From assembly GCA_002707745.1 (NCBI GenBank), contig PANU01000040.1, forward strand, positions 1 to 46,972: a stretch of 46,972 bases of DNA, read 5' to 3'. Below, one piece after another: positions 25,307-33,478 of this stretch (position 1 is the stretch's first letter; each line of letters starts with the position of its first letter). The position numbers and the translations under genes were made by a program. Below the pieces are notes generated by a model that saw nothing but the letters and a program-made list of their open reading frames with translations, ran no database searches and was not told where the DNA came from. The stretch is from Flavobacteriaceae bacterium. GTDB taxonomy: Bacteria > Bacteroidota > Bacteroidia > Flavobacteriales > Flavobacteriaceae.

Positions 25307-25322
25307 CTAAGTAATGTAAAGC

Positions 25323-26063
25323 TTATTTCTTTTCTGGAAATGCAAAGAAATTTTCTTCTAACTCGGGATCAATTACAATATCAGTAAGTGCTACTCCCTG
25401 ACCTCCCATAGAAATTGAGAATGGAAAATACAATCCATTAACTTCCTGGTAGTCGCTAAAGGTAGACATAGACATTTGTCCGGCCATAGGTCCTTGATTT
25501 ACTCTAGTTTCAGTAAGAATAAGAACACCGTTGTCTTTGTCAAAATAATGGTAAGAAATAGTAGGTTCTTCCTTTCCATCTACCATAATAGGTTTTTGAG
25601 TTAGCTTAACTTTGTAAGTTTCGGCACCTTCTTTAGTTTCTTCTCCAATGTATTCTACAGTGTATCCTTTTTCTTTATAATTTAAGAAAGGTGAGGGAAA
25701 ATCTCCAACATTCTTTTTCATATTTTCTGTAGTTTCAGCATCACTTTTTTCGGCTGCCATTGTCATGAAATTGGTTGCCCACATTTCTTCACCATCAAAG
25801 GCATATTGTACCATTTCCTGACCCTGAAAGTTAATCTTAAGTAATTGTCTGCCGTCGGTCATCTGGAACATTTCAATAGGTATTTCCATACCTTGCATAT
25901 TTACAGAGCCAACCATTTTGGCACCTTCCAGTTTTTCCCAATTGGCTTTTCCGCCGGTTATTTCAAAATAGTTGTCAATTATTTCATCGGCAGTTTGAGC
26001 TTGTGCCAGAGGAGCCAAAGCTACAACAAGTAAAGCGATGAATAGTGTTTTTAATGTCTTCAT
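25323..26063 (-). CDS. Periplasmic outer-membrane lipoprotein-sorting (LolA-like) protein
   Basis: Exported protein of 246 aa with signal peptide ending LAPLAQA. The mature part starts with TADEIIDNYFEITGGKANWEKLEGAKMVGSV (about 24-54), typical of a Bacteroidota branch of LolA/LolB-like half-barrel proteins, followed by alternating strands and hydrophobic GxxMV segments. Dedicated LolA of the essential Lol pathway normally has a different context, so this is probably one of several paralogues that bind lipid or hydrophobic ligands in the periplasm. It lies upstream of the VPS10-like gene but is separated from it by a good terminator. Confidence 0.78.
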   Translation of the reverse strand: MKTLKTLFIALLVVALAPLAQAQTADEIIDNYFEITGGKANWEKLEGAKMVGSVNMQGMEIPIEMFQMTDGRQLLKINFQGQEMVQYAFDGEEMWATNFMTMAAEKSDAETTENMKKNVGDFPSPFLNYKEKGYTVEYIGEETKEGAETYKVKLTQKPIMVDGKEEPTISYHYFDKDNGVLILTETRVNQGPMAGQMSMSTFSDYQEVNGLYFPFSISMGGQGVALTDIVIDPELEENFFAFPEKK

Positions 26064-26139
26064 AGTACGTGTAATTAAGGTTTATCGTAAAGGTAAGACT
26101 CTAAAGCCTGTTTTTTGTTACATACCTGTTATATTTTTT

Positions 26140-26173
26140 TTGGAATTTAACATTTACTGAATACGTATCTTTA
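26140..26173 (+). promoter_or_regulatory. Promoter of the DUF72 gene (TTG-N23-TATCTTTA)
   Basis: TTG at 26140-26142 and TATCTTTA at 26166-26173, 18 bases before the ATG. The last base of the -7 element is A rather than the usual G, as at 17908 and 30034. Confidence 0.4.
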
Positions 26174-26191
26174 CTGAAATTTAAAATAACT

Positions 26192-27079
26192 ATGAAATTC
26201 GGAAAAGTAGCAAACCCAGACGAAATAGATTTTACACTCCCGGCCGATCACCCCGGGACCAAAAAATTATTGAGTACCTTCCCTAAGGTTGAAACGCCAA
26301 AACTCTACGTAGGTTGTGCTAAATGGAATCGTGCAGACCTAAAAGGTTTTTACCCACGGGGAACCAAAGATGAATTATCCTATTACGCCACACAATTTAA
26401 TAGCATTGAACTAAACGCGACATTCTATCGAATTTTTCCTGCAGATGTTTTTGAAGGTTGGTATGAGAAAACACCACCAGACTTTCGGTTTTTTCCAAAG
26501 GTATTTCAGGGGGTAACCCATTGGAAACGGTTACATGATTTTGAAGGTTACTTAAATGACTATTTGCTAAACGCTTCAAATTTAAAAGAAAAGCTGGAAA
26601 TGCCCTTTGTACAGTTACACAGTAACTTTTCGCCTAAAGATATAGATAGGTTACCCACCTTTTTTGAAGCCATCCCTAAAGATATGCGCATTGCCATAGA
26701 ATTTCGCCATACAGATTGGTTTAATGATGAAACTGTAGCAAGTGAATTGTATACGATTTTAGAAAAATACGAAGCATCCAATATCATTGTGGATAGCGCA
26801 GGCAGGAGAGATTTATTACATATGCGTATGACATCGCCTTCGGCGTTTATACGTTATAATGGTGCCAATCATAAAAGCGATTACACCAGATTGGATGATT
26901 GGTTGGATAGGTTAGAGAAGTGGTTGGAGCAAGGGTTGCAAAACATTTACTTCTTTGTGCATCAAAACCTGGAAAAGGCATCACCATTGCTTTCGGCATA
27001 TTTTATTGAAAAGGCAAATAAGCGGTTTGGGACCTCTTTACATATTCCAAAGCTGGACAAACCAGGAGATTTGTTTTAA
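26192..27079 (+). CDS. DUF72 family protein
   Basis: Cytoplasmic TIM-barrel-like protein of 295 aa of the DUF72 (YecE) family. The block KLYVGCAKWNRADLKGFYP (37-55) corresponds to the family VGtsgW...FYP start, then YYATQFNSIELNATFYR, FRFFPKVFQGVTHWKRL, PFVQLHSNFSP, IAIEFRHTDWF and IYFFVHQNLEKASP. Functional assignment is lacking in the literature that I know. The C-terminal stop overlaps the stop of the convergent exonuclease-family gene by 4 bases (27076-27079). Confidence 0.92.
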   Translation: MKFGKVANPDEIDFTLPADHPGTKKLLSTFPKVETPKLYVGCAKWNRADLKGFYPRGTKDELSYYATQFNSIELNATFYRIFPADVFEGWYEKTPPDFRFFPKVFQGVTHWKRLHDFEGYLNDYLLNASNLKEKLEMPFVQLHSNFSPKDIDRLPTFFEAIPKDMRIAIEFRHTDWFNDETVASELYTILEKYEASNIIVDSAGRRDLLHMRMTSPSAFIRYNGANHKSDYTRLDDWLDRLEKWLEQGLQNIYFFVHQNLEKASPLLSAYFIEKANKRFGTSLHIPKLDKPGDLF

Positions 27080-28170
27080 TAATCCAATTCCATTTTACGA
27101 ACACCCTCCGCTTGTTCTTTAGCGCGTTTTAATTCTTCTTCGGTAGGAACTACGGGTTTTTGTTTATCTTTTAATTGAGGTTCAAAACTAAGTTCTGTAT
27201 AGGTGGGAAAATGATCGGAATTTATATCTTCTCCAGTGATAAATTTTTTCACTCTAAATTCGGAAGAAACAAATACATGATCCAGGGGCCAACGCATTAA
27301 AAAATTGTTTGCATTAAAAGAGTTATAAAACCCCCGTCCCCTGCGTATATCCAACACCTCTCCAACGGTTCTAAACAAAGATGTAGTTGCCGACCACGGC
27401 ACATCATTAAAGTCGCCAAGTATTACAACAGGCAATTCAGATTCTCTGCTAAGGTTAGCATACTTCATCATTTCGGCATCCCGGTCTGACGATGAAGGGT
27501 TGTGCTGGGGCATAGGTGGGGTGGGGTGTAGCACAAACAGCTGAAACTTATCGCCGTTTGGTAATAGTACTTTAGTATCTATTGAAGGGATACTGTCATC
27601 TACCAAATAACGGGTTCTTACATCGGTTAATTCAAGTTTTGAGTATAACAAAACACCATAGGTATTATCTAAGGGCACCTCAACTTTATAGCGATACGCT
27701 TGTGGCAATACCTGTTGTATTTGCTGTTGCCATTGTGTATCGGTTTCCATAAAAAGCAAAATATCGGCGTTTGTAGTGTCTATATATTTTTGAAGCTTTT
27801 CAGGCTTTTTGTTTTTCTGAAGAACATTGGCAGTATAAATTTTAAGAATATCGCCTGTATAATTTTCACTTGTATTTTTTGCATCTAAAGTTGCGTAGGG
27901 GAGGTACGCGTGAATTTTGGAATACTGAAAAACAAAGCAGGCAGCTATGGCAGCTGCAACAATATAATCTTGCCAGCAGTCCCAGTGAAATTGTACAAAG
28001 AATAAAATAAATGCTACCAGAGTAAGAATGGTTAATTGAATATGTGGAAAGTCGAATACCCGAATCCACCAGTAGTCTATTGCAATTAATGGAATTAATG
28101 TAAGTACAATAGCAAGTACTGCAAAAATTTCGATTGCAATGTAAAGTTTTGGGCTCTTATTTTCGCTCAT
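27076..28170 (-). CDS. Membrane-anchored endonuclease/exonuclease/phosphatase family protein
   Basis: Protein of 364 aa: three N-terminal membrane segments (about 12-32, 45-62, 68-83) and an extracytoplasmic EEP domain. Catalytic blocks are YTANVLQKNKKP (metal Asn), ILLFMETDTQW (Glu), VILGDFNDVPWS (Asp/Asn), WPLDHVFVSSEF (Asp) and SDHFPTY (Asp-His pair). This is the architecture of phosphodiesterases and nucleases secreted or anchored at the cell surface. The open frame starts at 28197, but that region includes a TATCTTTA element (28187-28194, reverse strand), so ATG 28170 (MSENKSPK) is preferred. It ends overlapping DUF72 by 4 bases. Confidence 0.87.
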   Translation of the reverse strand: MSENKSPKLYIAIEIFAVLAIVLTLIPLIAIDYWWIRVFDFPHIQLTILTLVAFILFFVQFHWDCWQDYIVAAAIAACFVFQYSKIHAYLPYATLDAKNTSENYTGDILKIYTANVLQKNKKPEKLQKYIDTTNADILLFMETDTQWQQQIQQVLPQAYRYKVEVPLDNTYGVLLYSKLELTDVRTRYLVDDSIPSIDTKVLLPNGDKFQLFVLHPTPPMPQHNPSSSDRDAEMMKYANLSRESELPVVILGDFNDVPWSATTSLFRTVGEVLDIRRGRGFYNSFNANNFLMRWPLDHVFVSSEFRVKKFITGEDINSDHFPTYTELSFEPQLKDKQKPVVPTEEELKRAKEQAEGVRKMELDY

Positions 28171-28211
28171 AGAGATAGCTTTTGTATAAAGATACACGTC
28201 TGAGAGCAGGA

Positions 28212-29489
28212 CTATCTGTTATTTAAGGAAAGTTTGGCTAAATCTTTACCAGAGGGAGACTCAAAAATTTCCAGACCAAAATAAGGTACAGCAGCAATAA
28301 GGTGGTCAAAAATATCGGCTTGTATGTGTTCGTAGTTTTCCCATGTTTTATCGTAACTAAAACAGAAAATTTCAATAGGAATTCCCTTATCGGTTGGGGC
28401 TAAATGGCGAACCATTAAAAACTGATCTTTATTAATGGCGGGATTTTCATGTAAAAATGCATCGGCATATTTTCTGAAGATCCCCAGGTTCGTTTGGTTT
28501 CTACCATTAATGGAAAGTGATCTGTCGGCTTCGGTTAGCTTATTATATTTGTTGACGTCTTTTTCGCGATGTTCTATGTACGGGGCAATAAGCTGAATTT
28601 TCTTTAATTCTTCAATCTCTTCCGCAGAAAGAAATTTAATTGAATTCTGTTTTATATAAATAGAACGTTTAATGCGGCGCCCATCACTCTCCTGCATTCC
28701 CCTCCAGTTTTGGAAAGAATCGGCAATAAGGCTATAGGTTGGGATGGTGGTAAATGTGTTGTCAAAATTCTGAACGCGTACAGTTGCCAGGTTAATTTCG
28801 GTTACATAGCCATCTGCCCCAAATTTACTAAAGGTTATCCAGTCGCCTATGCGAACAATATCGTTTACTGAAACCTGAATGCTTGCTACAAATCCCAGGA
28901 TGGTATCTTTAAAAATCAGTAATAACACTGCCGAAAATGCTCCCAGGGTAGTTAAGCTTTTCAGGCTATAATCTGTAAGAATTTGTATGGCAAGAAAAAT
29001 GCCCGCACTCCATGCAAATATCATTAATACCTGTACATAACTTTCCATAGGCTTATCACTAAACTTCTCGGTGCTAAAACGCAAGTAATTGTTGGTGGTA
29101 CGCAGGATACTCCGAAAAACAAGGATAGAAATTAAAACTAGGTATAGCTGCGCCACCAGATACATCACATGTTCGGCTATCGGGAAGTCCTGAAATAGTG
29201 AAGGGATAAGGTACCAGACAATCCCTAACGGAATAAAATGTGCGATAAATCGGGGGAAATTGCTTTTCACCAAAAAATTATCGAAAGTAGTGGTCGTTTT
29301 ATCGCTAAAAGTTTTAAAGAGCTGAACAATTATTTTTCTAAATACAATGTCAAGTACTGTTGCCAGTACCGCCACTAGTATAAGGTTTATAGCAAGATTA
29401 ATGATAGAAGCCCAAAGTTCGCCCATGCCCAATTCCAGCAGATAATCCCTGATAAGGCAAGCGTAGGTATTTATAACTTCTCTTTCCAT
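28212..29489 (-). CDS. Mechanosensitive ion channel, MscS superfamily (YbdG-like)
   Basis: Inner-membrane channel of 425 aa with several N-terminal helices and a typical MscS core: TM3-like DTILGFVASIQVSVNDIVRIGDWI (split around residue 200) followed by the beta domain (GYVTEINLATVRVQNFDNTFTTIPT) and a longer C-terminal domain. The insert between TM helices and the long tail resemble the YbdG/MscM branch, which responds to osmotic stress. It is the first of three MscS homologues in 7 kb. A possible reverse-strand -7 element (TAACTTTG, 29638-29645) lies about 150 bases upstream. Confidence 0.9.
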   Translation of the reverse strand: MEREVINTYACLIRDYLLELGMGELWASIINLAINLILVAVLATVLDIVFRKIIVQLFKTFSDKTTTTFDNFLVKSNFPRFIAHFIPLGIVWYLIPSLFQDFPIAEHVMYLVAQLYLVLISILVFRSILRTTNNYLRFSTEKFSDKPMESYVQVLMIFAWSAGIFLAIQILTDYSLKSLTTLGAFSAVLLLIFKDTILGFVASIQVSVNDIVRIGDWITFSKFGADGYVTEINLATVRVQNFDNTFTTIPTYSLIADSFQNWRGMQESDGRRIKRSIYIKQNSIKFLSAEEIEELKKIQLIAPYIEHREKDVNKYNKLTEADRSLSINGRNQTNLGIFRKYADAFLHENPAINKDQFLMVRHLAPTDKGIPIEIFCFSYDKTWENYEHIQADIFDHLIAAVPYFGLEIFESPSGKDLAKLSLNNR

Positions 29490-29608
29490 GCAAGTAATTA
29501 CTAGAGTATTTAGAGGTTAAGTACCATCGTTTGCCACACTCTAAAAGAGCCAACGCTGGATATATAAGTATAGTAACACGTTTATTAAAAACAGTTACTT
29601 TTAAAAGG

Positions 29609-29631
29609 AGCTATTTAAATACTAAATAGCT
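29609..29631. repeat. Inverted repeat AGCTATTTA-N5-TAAATAGCT
   Basis: Perfect 9-base arms around a 5-base spacer (AATAC). It lies between the DUF3817 and YbdG-like genes, just downstream (reverse strand) of a TAACTTTG -7-like element at 29638-29645. It could be an operator, a leader hairpin or a weak terminator of DUF3817. Confidence 0.5.
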
Positions 29632-29658
29632 AATTCCCAAAGTTACTATCTTATACTA

Positions 29659-29937
29659 CTATAAATATTTCTTTTCTGCATAAAATGGTCCCAATGGAAT
29701 AACCGAGCAAAACATGACTATGGCTAGGATGCTCCATGACCAATTTAATTTTTCTTTCATAAAATAGGCACCTATAAGGTACGCTATAAATAAAATACCA
29801 TGAGCCATCCCTACTATGCTAACCATTTCTGGCATATCCCAAATATATTTTAAAGGCATAGCAATACATAATAATACTAAAAATGAAATAGCTTCCAAAG
29901 TGCTTATAATCTTAAATGTTTTTACTGAAGTATCCAC
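29659..29937 (-). CDS. DUF3817 family small membrane protein
   Basis: Integral membrane protein of 92 aa with three hydrophobic segments (about 12-30, 39-58, 67-85). The FKIISTLEAISFLVLLCIAMPLKY start and GMAHGILFIAYLIGAYF middle block match the DUF3817 family by eye. No enzymatic motif is present. It has its own promoter-like element (TATCTTTG on the reverse strand, 29954-29961) 16 bases before the ATG, suggesting a very short leader. Function is unknown. Confidence 0.85.
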   Translation of the reverse strand: MDTSVKTFKIISTLEAISFLVLLCIAMPLKYIWDMPEMVSIVGMAHGILFIAYLIGAYFMKEKLNWSWSILAIVMFCSVIPLGPFYAEKKYL

Positions 29938-29953
29938 AACTACTATTTTTTTG

Positions 29954-29961
29954 CAAAGATA
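29954..29961 (-). promoter_or_regulatory. -7 promoter element for DUF3817 gene
   Basis: TATCTTTG on the reverse strand, 16 bases upstream of the ATG at 29937. Confidence 0.5.
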
Positions 29962-30008
29962 GAATAACTGAAACCCACTGTAACGATTTCAAAAAAAAAT
30001 ATTAAGAG

Positions 30009-30041
30009 TTGTCTGTAAGAATTACGGTTATCGTATCTTTA
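30009..30041 (+). promoter_or_regulatory. Promoter of the small MscS gene (TTG-N22-TATCTTTA)
   Basis: TTG at 30009-30011, a 22-base spacer and TATCTTTA at 30034-30041, 17 bases before the ATG. It has the A-ending variant of the -7 element. Confidence 0.4.
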
Positions 30042-30058
30042 AAATTAGAATAAAACTT

Positions 30059-30994
30059 ATGATACTACTTCAGGATACTGCGACCGATACCATTATAAAC
30101 GCAGCAGAAAATTATTACGAAAAATTTTTATCCCTTCTGCCTCGCATTGCTATGGGTGTATTTGTGATAGTTGCCGGGATATTAATAGCGCAATTACTCA
30201 CTAGTTTTTTTAGAAGGCGTTTTCTTAAAAAAGCCGAAGATCCTTTAATGGCAAGGTTTCTGGCTCAAGCAGTAAAAATTATTCTCATTATTATCACTAT
30301 TATGATTGCGCTGGATGTTGCGGGTCTGCGAGGGGTTGCCACCGGTATTTTAACTGCTGCAGGTGGTGCTGCCATAATTTTAGGGTTTGCATTCCAGGAT
30401 ATTGGCAAGAATTTTTTGGCCGGGATAATTCTGGCTTTTAACAGACCTTTTGGGGTGGATGATACCATAATGGTAGATAATCATTTTGGTAAGGTAAAGG
30501 CTTTAAATTTTAGGTATACACACATAAAAACAACCGATGGCCGCGATATTTATGTACCCAACAGCGATGTGCTTACAAAACCAGTAGAGAACTACACAGC
30601 AGATGGTTTTTATAGAGTAGAATTTGTAGTAGGAATTGGCTACGAGGACGATATAGACCGAGGAAAGCAAATAATTATGGACATTCTTAACTCAAATACT
30701 GAGATAGTTCACGATGAAGTTCATGAAAATTTTGTGATAGAAAATGAGCTTGCAGCAAGTACTGTAAATCTTAAAGTATTTTTTTGGATTAACACCGTAG
30801 ATTACAGACGTGCTTCGCGACAATTACGAGGTAAAATTATAAAAGAGGTTAAAGAAGCCTTTATAAAAGCCAACTTTATCATGCCTGGCGATATCACCGA
30901 AATCAAACTCTATGGAGGACAGGAAGATATCCCGTTACGTCTAAAGAGCGATCCGCCAGATATCTCCCTGGCAGCAGAAACGGGACAGAATTAA
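30059..30994 (+). CDS. Small-conductance mechanosensitive channel, MscS type
   Basis: Inner-membrane channel of 311 aa with the minimal MscS plan: three helices (about 24-45, 66-86, 93-112), where the pore helix carries the Gly/Ala-rich TAAGGAAIILGFAFQD. The beta domain (FNRPFGVDDTIMVDNHFGKV) and the DGRDIYVPNSDVLTKPVENYT block follow, with an alpha/beta C-terminal cage. It should open on hypo-osmotic shock and release small solutes. It is divergent from DUF3817. It differs from the other two MscS homologues here in length and pore sequence. Confidence 0.92.
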   Translation: MILLQDTATDTIINAAENYYEKFLSLLPRIAMGVFVIVAGILIAQLLTSFFRRRFLKKAEDPLMARFLAQAVKIILIIITIMIALDVAGLRGVATGILTAAGGAAIILGFAFQDIGKNFLAGIILAFNRPFGVDDTIMVDNHFGKVKALNFRYTHIKTTDGRDIYVPNSDVLTKPVENYTADGFYRVEFVVGIGYEDDIDRGKQIIMDILNSNTEIVHDEVHENFVIENELAASTVNLKVFFWINTVDYRRASRQLRGKIIKEVKEAFIKANFIMPGDITEIKLYGGQEDIPLRLKSDPPDISLAAETGQN

Positions 30995-31057
30995 CCAATT
31001 GGATTGATTAGGGTAGGTTCTATTGAAATTCTCTATGGGCGAACAACTATCAGTTCC

Positions 31058-31666
31058 TTATTGGCATGGTAACGGCTCATTAAGCGTTGGGAAGCTCCAG
31101 TTTTTTCGGTAGCTGTAATGCCACCACTCGGTCCGTACGGTTCCAAATCCGTGTTTTTGCATTCCTTCTCTAAGTATTTTTCGGTTGGCTAGAATTTCGG
31201 CTGAAAAATTATAATTATCTATATGGCTTTCTCTTCCAAAATGATCGTAATCGCTTCCCATTTCTATATAACACCCCTCTAACGTTACCAAAGTAATATC
31301 TACAGCAGCTCCTTTGTTATGGATACTTCCTTTGCCATAAGGATTAGCCACATAAGTTGGCCGCGGGACTTTATCCCACATTTTTTTTTGCACGTCCAAG
31401 GGTCTATAGCAATCGTAGAGTTTTATCCTGTACCCTTTTTCACAAAAATATTGGTTTGCTTCCAATAAAGCTTTGGCAACTTCAGGTTGTAGGAGACATA
31501 CGGAGCAATCGTACATAACTTCGCCTATAAAATTATCTGGGGTGGCATAGCGCATTTCATATTCAAATTGGGAAGGGAAATCGGCTATATCTACTAATTC
31601 CTGTGTAGTTCCATGGAGCGGGAAATACATTAAAAATGCAGTGATTATAATTTGAAATGTTTTCAT
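31058..31666 (-). CDS. D-alanyl-D-alanine dipeptidase, VanX/DdpX-like (M15D)
   Basis: Exported zinc dipeptidase of 202 aa that should hydrolyse D-Ala-D-Ala, used for recycling or remodelling of cell wall precursors. Signal peptide about 1-20. Active-site motifs are YDCYRP (84-89, Arg88 position), SIHNKGAAVD (114-123; zinc ligands His116 and Asp123) and TEWWHY (179-184; catalytic Glu180, zinc ligand His183). There are no vanH/vanA partners nearby, so I read it as a housekeeping enzyme, not a resistance gene. It is convergent with the MscS gene at 30059. Confidence 0.92.
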   Translation of the reverse strand: MKTFQIIITAFLMYFPLHGTTQELVDIADFPSQFEYEMRYATPDNFIGEVMYDCSVCLLQPEVAKALLEANQYFCEKGYRIKLYDCYRPLDVQKKMWDKVPRPTYVANPYGKGSIHNKGAAVDITLVTLEGCYIEMGSDYDHFGRESHIDNYNFSAEILANRKILREGMQKHGFGTVRTEWWHYSYRKNWSFPTLNEPLPCQ

Positions 31667-31771
31667 TGGTAAGGAAATTCAGTGTTGCTGAAACTTTCAG
31701 TTTTTTAAAATTAAGGATTATTTAATACTTCAGAAGATTTTCAAAGGGTAACTTTACTGAAAATTAAAAAT

Positions 31772-32503
31772 ATGCAAAACATACAAGGAAAAACAGCTCT
31801 CATTACGGGGGGGACCAAAGGAATAGGATACGGAATAGCAGAAGCATTATTAAAACAAGGCGTACATGTAGCTATTACCAGTCGGAGTCAAGAAGCTGCA
31901 GATAAAGCTGCAAAAAAGCTTAATGAAACAGGCAATGATAACGTTTACGCCATTGGTATTGCCGCAGATGTGCGTTCGTTTGAGAGCCAGGAACACGCTG
32001 TAAAAGCAACTATTAGTGAATTTAAAAAACTGGATATAGTTGTTGCCAATGCGGGTCTAGGACATTTTGGGAGTATAGAGGAGATGAGTATTGAGCATTG
32101 GAACGAAGTGATAGATACCAACCTTACGGGAGCTTTTTATACGTTAAAATCTTCAGTAGCTGCGCTGAAGGAAACAAAAGGATATTATATTTCTATTTCC
32201 AGTCTTGCGGGCACCAATTTTTTTGAAGGAGGAACCGCCTATAACGCTAGCAAATTCGGGGTGACGGGCTTTACCCAAGCGGCTATGTTGGACCTTAGAA
32301 AACACGAAGTAAAAGTAAGTACTATTATGCCAGGAAGTGTTTCTACACATTTCAATGGAAATGAGCCTGGTGAGGAAGGCGCCTGGAAAATACAAATTGA
32401 AGATATAGGAAAGCTGGTTGTAGATTTATTACAAATGCACCCAAGGACACTTCCTAGTAAAATTGAAGTGCGCCCCAGTGTGCCTCCTGGTGCAAAAAAA
32501 TAA
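31772..32503 (+). CDS. Short-chain dehydrogenase/reductase (FabG-like)
   Basis: Cytoplasmic NAD(P)H oxidoreductase of 243 aa with a classical SDR fold. Cofactor motif TGGTKGIG (12-19), NAG at 93-95, and the catalytic set Ser143/Ser144, Tyr157, Lys161 (YNASK). ITSRS after strand 2 suggests preference for NADP(H) through the Arg. The substrate cannot be told; 3-oxoacyl reductase and sepiapterin-reductase-like roles are both possible. A TAACTTTA element (31749-31756) lies 15 bases before the ATG. The gene ends 6 bases from the convergent STAS-like gene. Confidence 0.88.
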   Translation: MQNIQGKTALITGGTKGIGYGIAEALLKQGVHVAITSRSQEAADKAAKKLNETGNDNVYAIGIAADVRSFESQEHAVKATISEFKKLDIVVANAGLGHFGSIEEMSIEHWNEVIDTNLTGAFYTLKSSVAALKETKGYYISISSLAGTNFFEGGTAYNASKFGVTGFTQAAMLDLRKHEVKVSTIMPGSVSTHFNGNEPGEEGAWKIQIEDIGKLVVDLLQMHPRTLPSKIEVRPSVPPGAKK

Positions 32504-32527
32504 ACGTTCTATCTAAAAAAAGAACGT
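32504..32527 (-). terminator. Terminator overlapping the end of the STAS-like gene
   Basis: ACGTTCT and AGAACGT arms enclose the stop codon region of the reverse-strand gene. On that strand the hairpin is followed by TTTATTTTTTT, a convincing U-tract. The last codons of the gene form part of the stem. Confidence 0.65.
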
Positions 32528-32868
32528 GACCAATCAATAGCTTCTTGGAGTTCTTCAAAAAAAGCAAAATTTCGGTTATAATGATCCTGTTCCTGCATAG
32601 CTCTTTCTCGGGATTCGGGAAGATTGGATACGATACCCAGTCCTATTAAATTTTTTAAGGTTGCATTTTCAAACACCTCTTTGTCGATAGAATAATTTTT
32701 TGTTCTATGGGCAATAAGAATAAAGTTGTTGGCCTGGAAAAATGATTTTAATTCTTTAAAAGTGTCTTTCGCTTTATTTAAACAGATATGCTCATTCTCA
32801 AAAACGCGCAGGATGGCATAGTTTTGATGAAGCTCCATTTCGCCGTGTGGGAGTTGTAGTTTTTTCAT
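32509..32868 (-). CDS. STAS-like (SpoIIAA-type) small protein A
   Basis: Soluble protein of 119 aa without signal or membrane segment. Alternating strands and helices (NYAILRVFENEH, AKDTFKELKSFFQANNFILIAHR, LIGLGIVSNLP) and a final helix EELQEAIDWSRSFF fit the alpha/beta STAS-type fold used by Flavobacteriaceae SpoIIAA-like proteins. The downstream-reading neighbour at 32980-33375 has the same final pattern (SLEEAVEWL). Neither has the phosphorylatable serine motif of true anti-sigma antagonists that I can point to. The partner and function are unknown; the fold assignment is by eye. Confidence 0.65.
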   Translation of the reverse strand: MKKLQLPHGEMELHQNYAILRVFENEHICLNKAKDTFKELKSFFQANNFILIAHRTKNYSIDKEVFENATLKNLIGLGIVSNLPESRERAMQEQDHYNRNFAFFEELQEAIDWSRSFFR

Positions 32869-32979
32869 GACCTTTGTTTAAAAAAGACAGGGGGGATAAT
32901 ATTTTCTACTTCTATATAGAATAAAAATAATAAAAAAATGAATAGGTATAACACATGGTAAAAAAAAATGGGAGTATTT

Positions 32980-33375
32980 TTAAGAGAGCCACTCAACAGC
33001 TTCCTCTAGTGAATTAAATGTTTTATAATTAGATTTGGTAAACATTTTTTCCAGTTGTACGCTTAAAAACCCTTTCTTCTCATAAGCAACAATCGCTACG
33101 CGGTCAACGGTATGGCGTTCCTGGTAAAATTTAAGCCAGTCCTGAGCGGTGACAGAGTAGGAGTGCACCCGGTTTGAAAGGTAGTTGATTTCTACCTCAG
33201 TTGTTCCAAAATATTCATGCACCCTATTAATTAGAATTTCAGCTTTTTCCCAATCAAAATGAACTCCTTCATTTATTTCACTTACTATAAACTTTTCAAA
33301 CAAATAAAATTCTCCAAAGGGTTCAGAAAATTTAATCAGGCAATTTTTAAGAAATGGAGAATTTTCTAATTTCAT
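32980..33375 (-). CDS. STAS-like (SpoIIAA-type) small protein B
   Basis: Soluble protein of 131 aa, probably paralogous in fold with the gene at 32509. It has FLFE-type first strand, an EKAEILINRVHEYFG helix, the strand EVEINYLSNRVHSYSV, RVAIVAYEKKGFLSVQLE, and the ending TFNSLEEAVEWLS. The two genes lie 111 bases apart on the same strand, with an AT-rich spacer holding a TTCTATATAGAA palindrome (32910-32921). The gene is separated from the upstream OmpA gene by a strong hairpin. Function is unknown; a role in protein-protein signalling is only suggested by the fold. Confidence 0.65.
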   Translation of the reverse strand: MKLENSPFLKNCLIKFSEPFGEFYLFEKFIVSEINEGVHFDWEKAEILINRVHEYFGTTEVEINYLSNRVHSYSVTAQDWLKFYQERHTVDRVAIVAYEKKGFLSVQLEKMFTKSNYKTFNSLEEAVEWLS

Positions 33376-33418
33376 TTTAGGGGATTAAGAAGCTTTGTTT
33401 CGTAAATATACTAAAGAA

Positions 33419-33453
33419 AAATGCAACGTTCCTAAAACAGGAACGTTGCATTT
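33419..33453 (-). terminator. Strong intrinsic terminator after the OmpA lipoprotein gene
   Basis: Perfect 15-base stem (AAATGCAACGTTCCT and its complement) with a 5-base loop. On the reverse strand it is followed by TTCTTT. Confidence 0.9.
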
Positions 33454-33478
33454 GCATAGTTGTTTACTTTCAGTTGTA

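Noticed and set aside
22431-25314. Many forward-strand open frames opposite the VPS10-like gene
   Set aside because: They lie antisense to a clear 1030-aa coding sequence with repeats and lack promoters or starts of their own; their composition is that of shadow frames.
31058-31666. Vancomycin resistance locus (vanX)
   Set aside because: No ligase, dehydrogenase or two-component genes nearby; a signal peptide is present, unlike cytoplasmic VanX of resistance clusters. A housekeeping role fits better.
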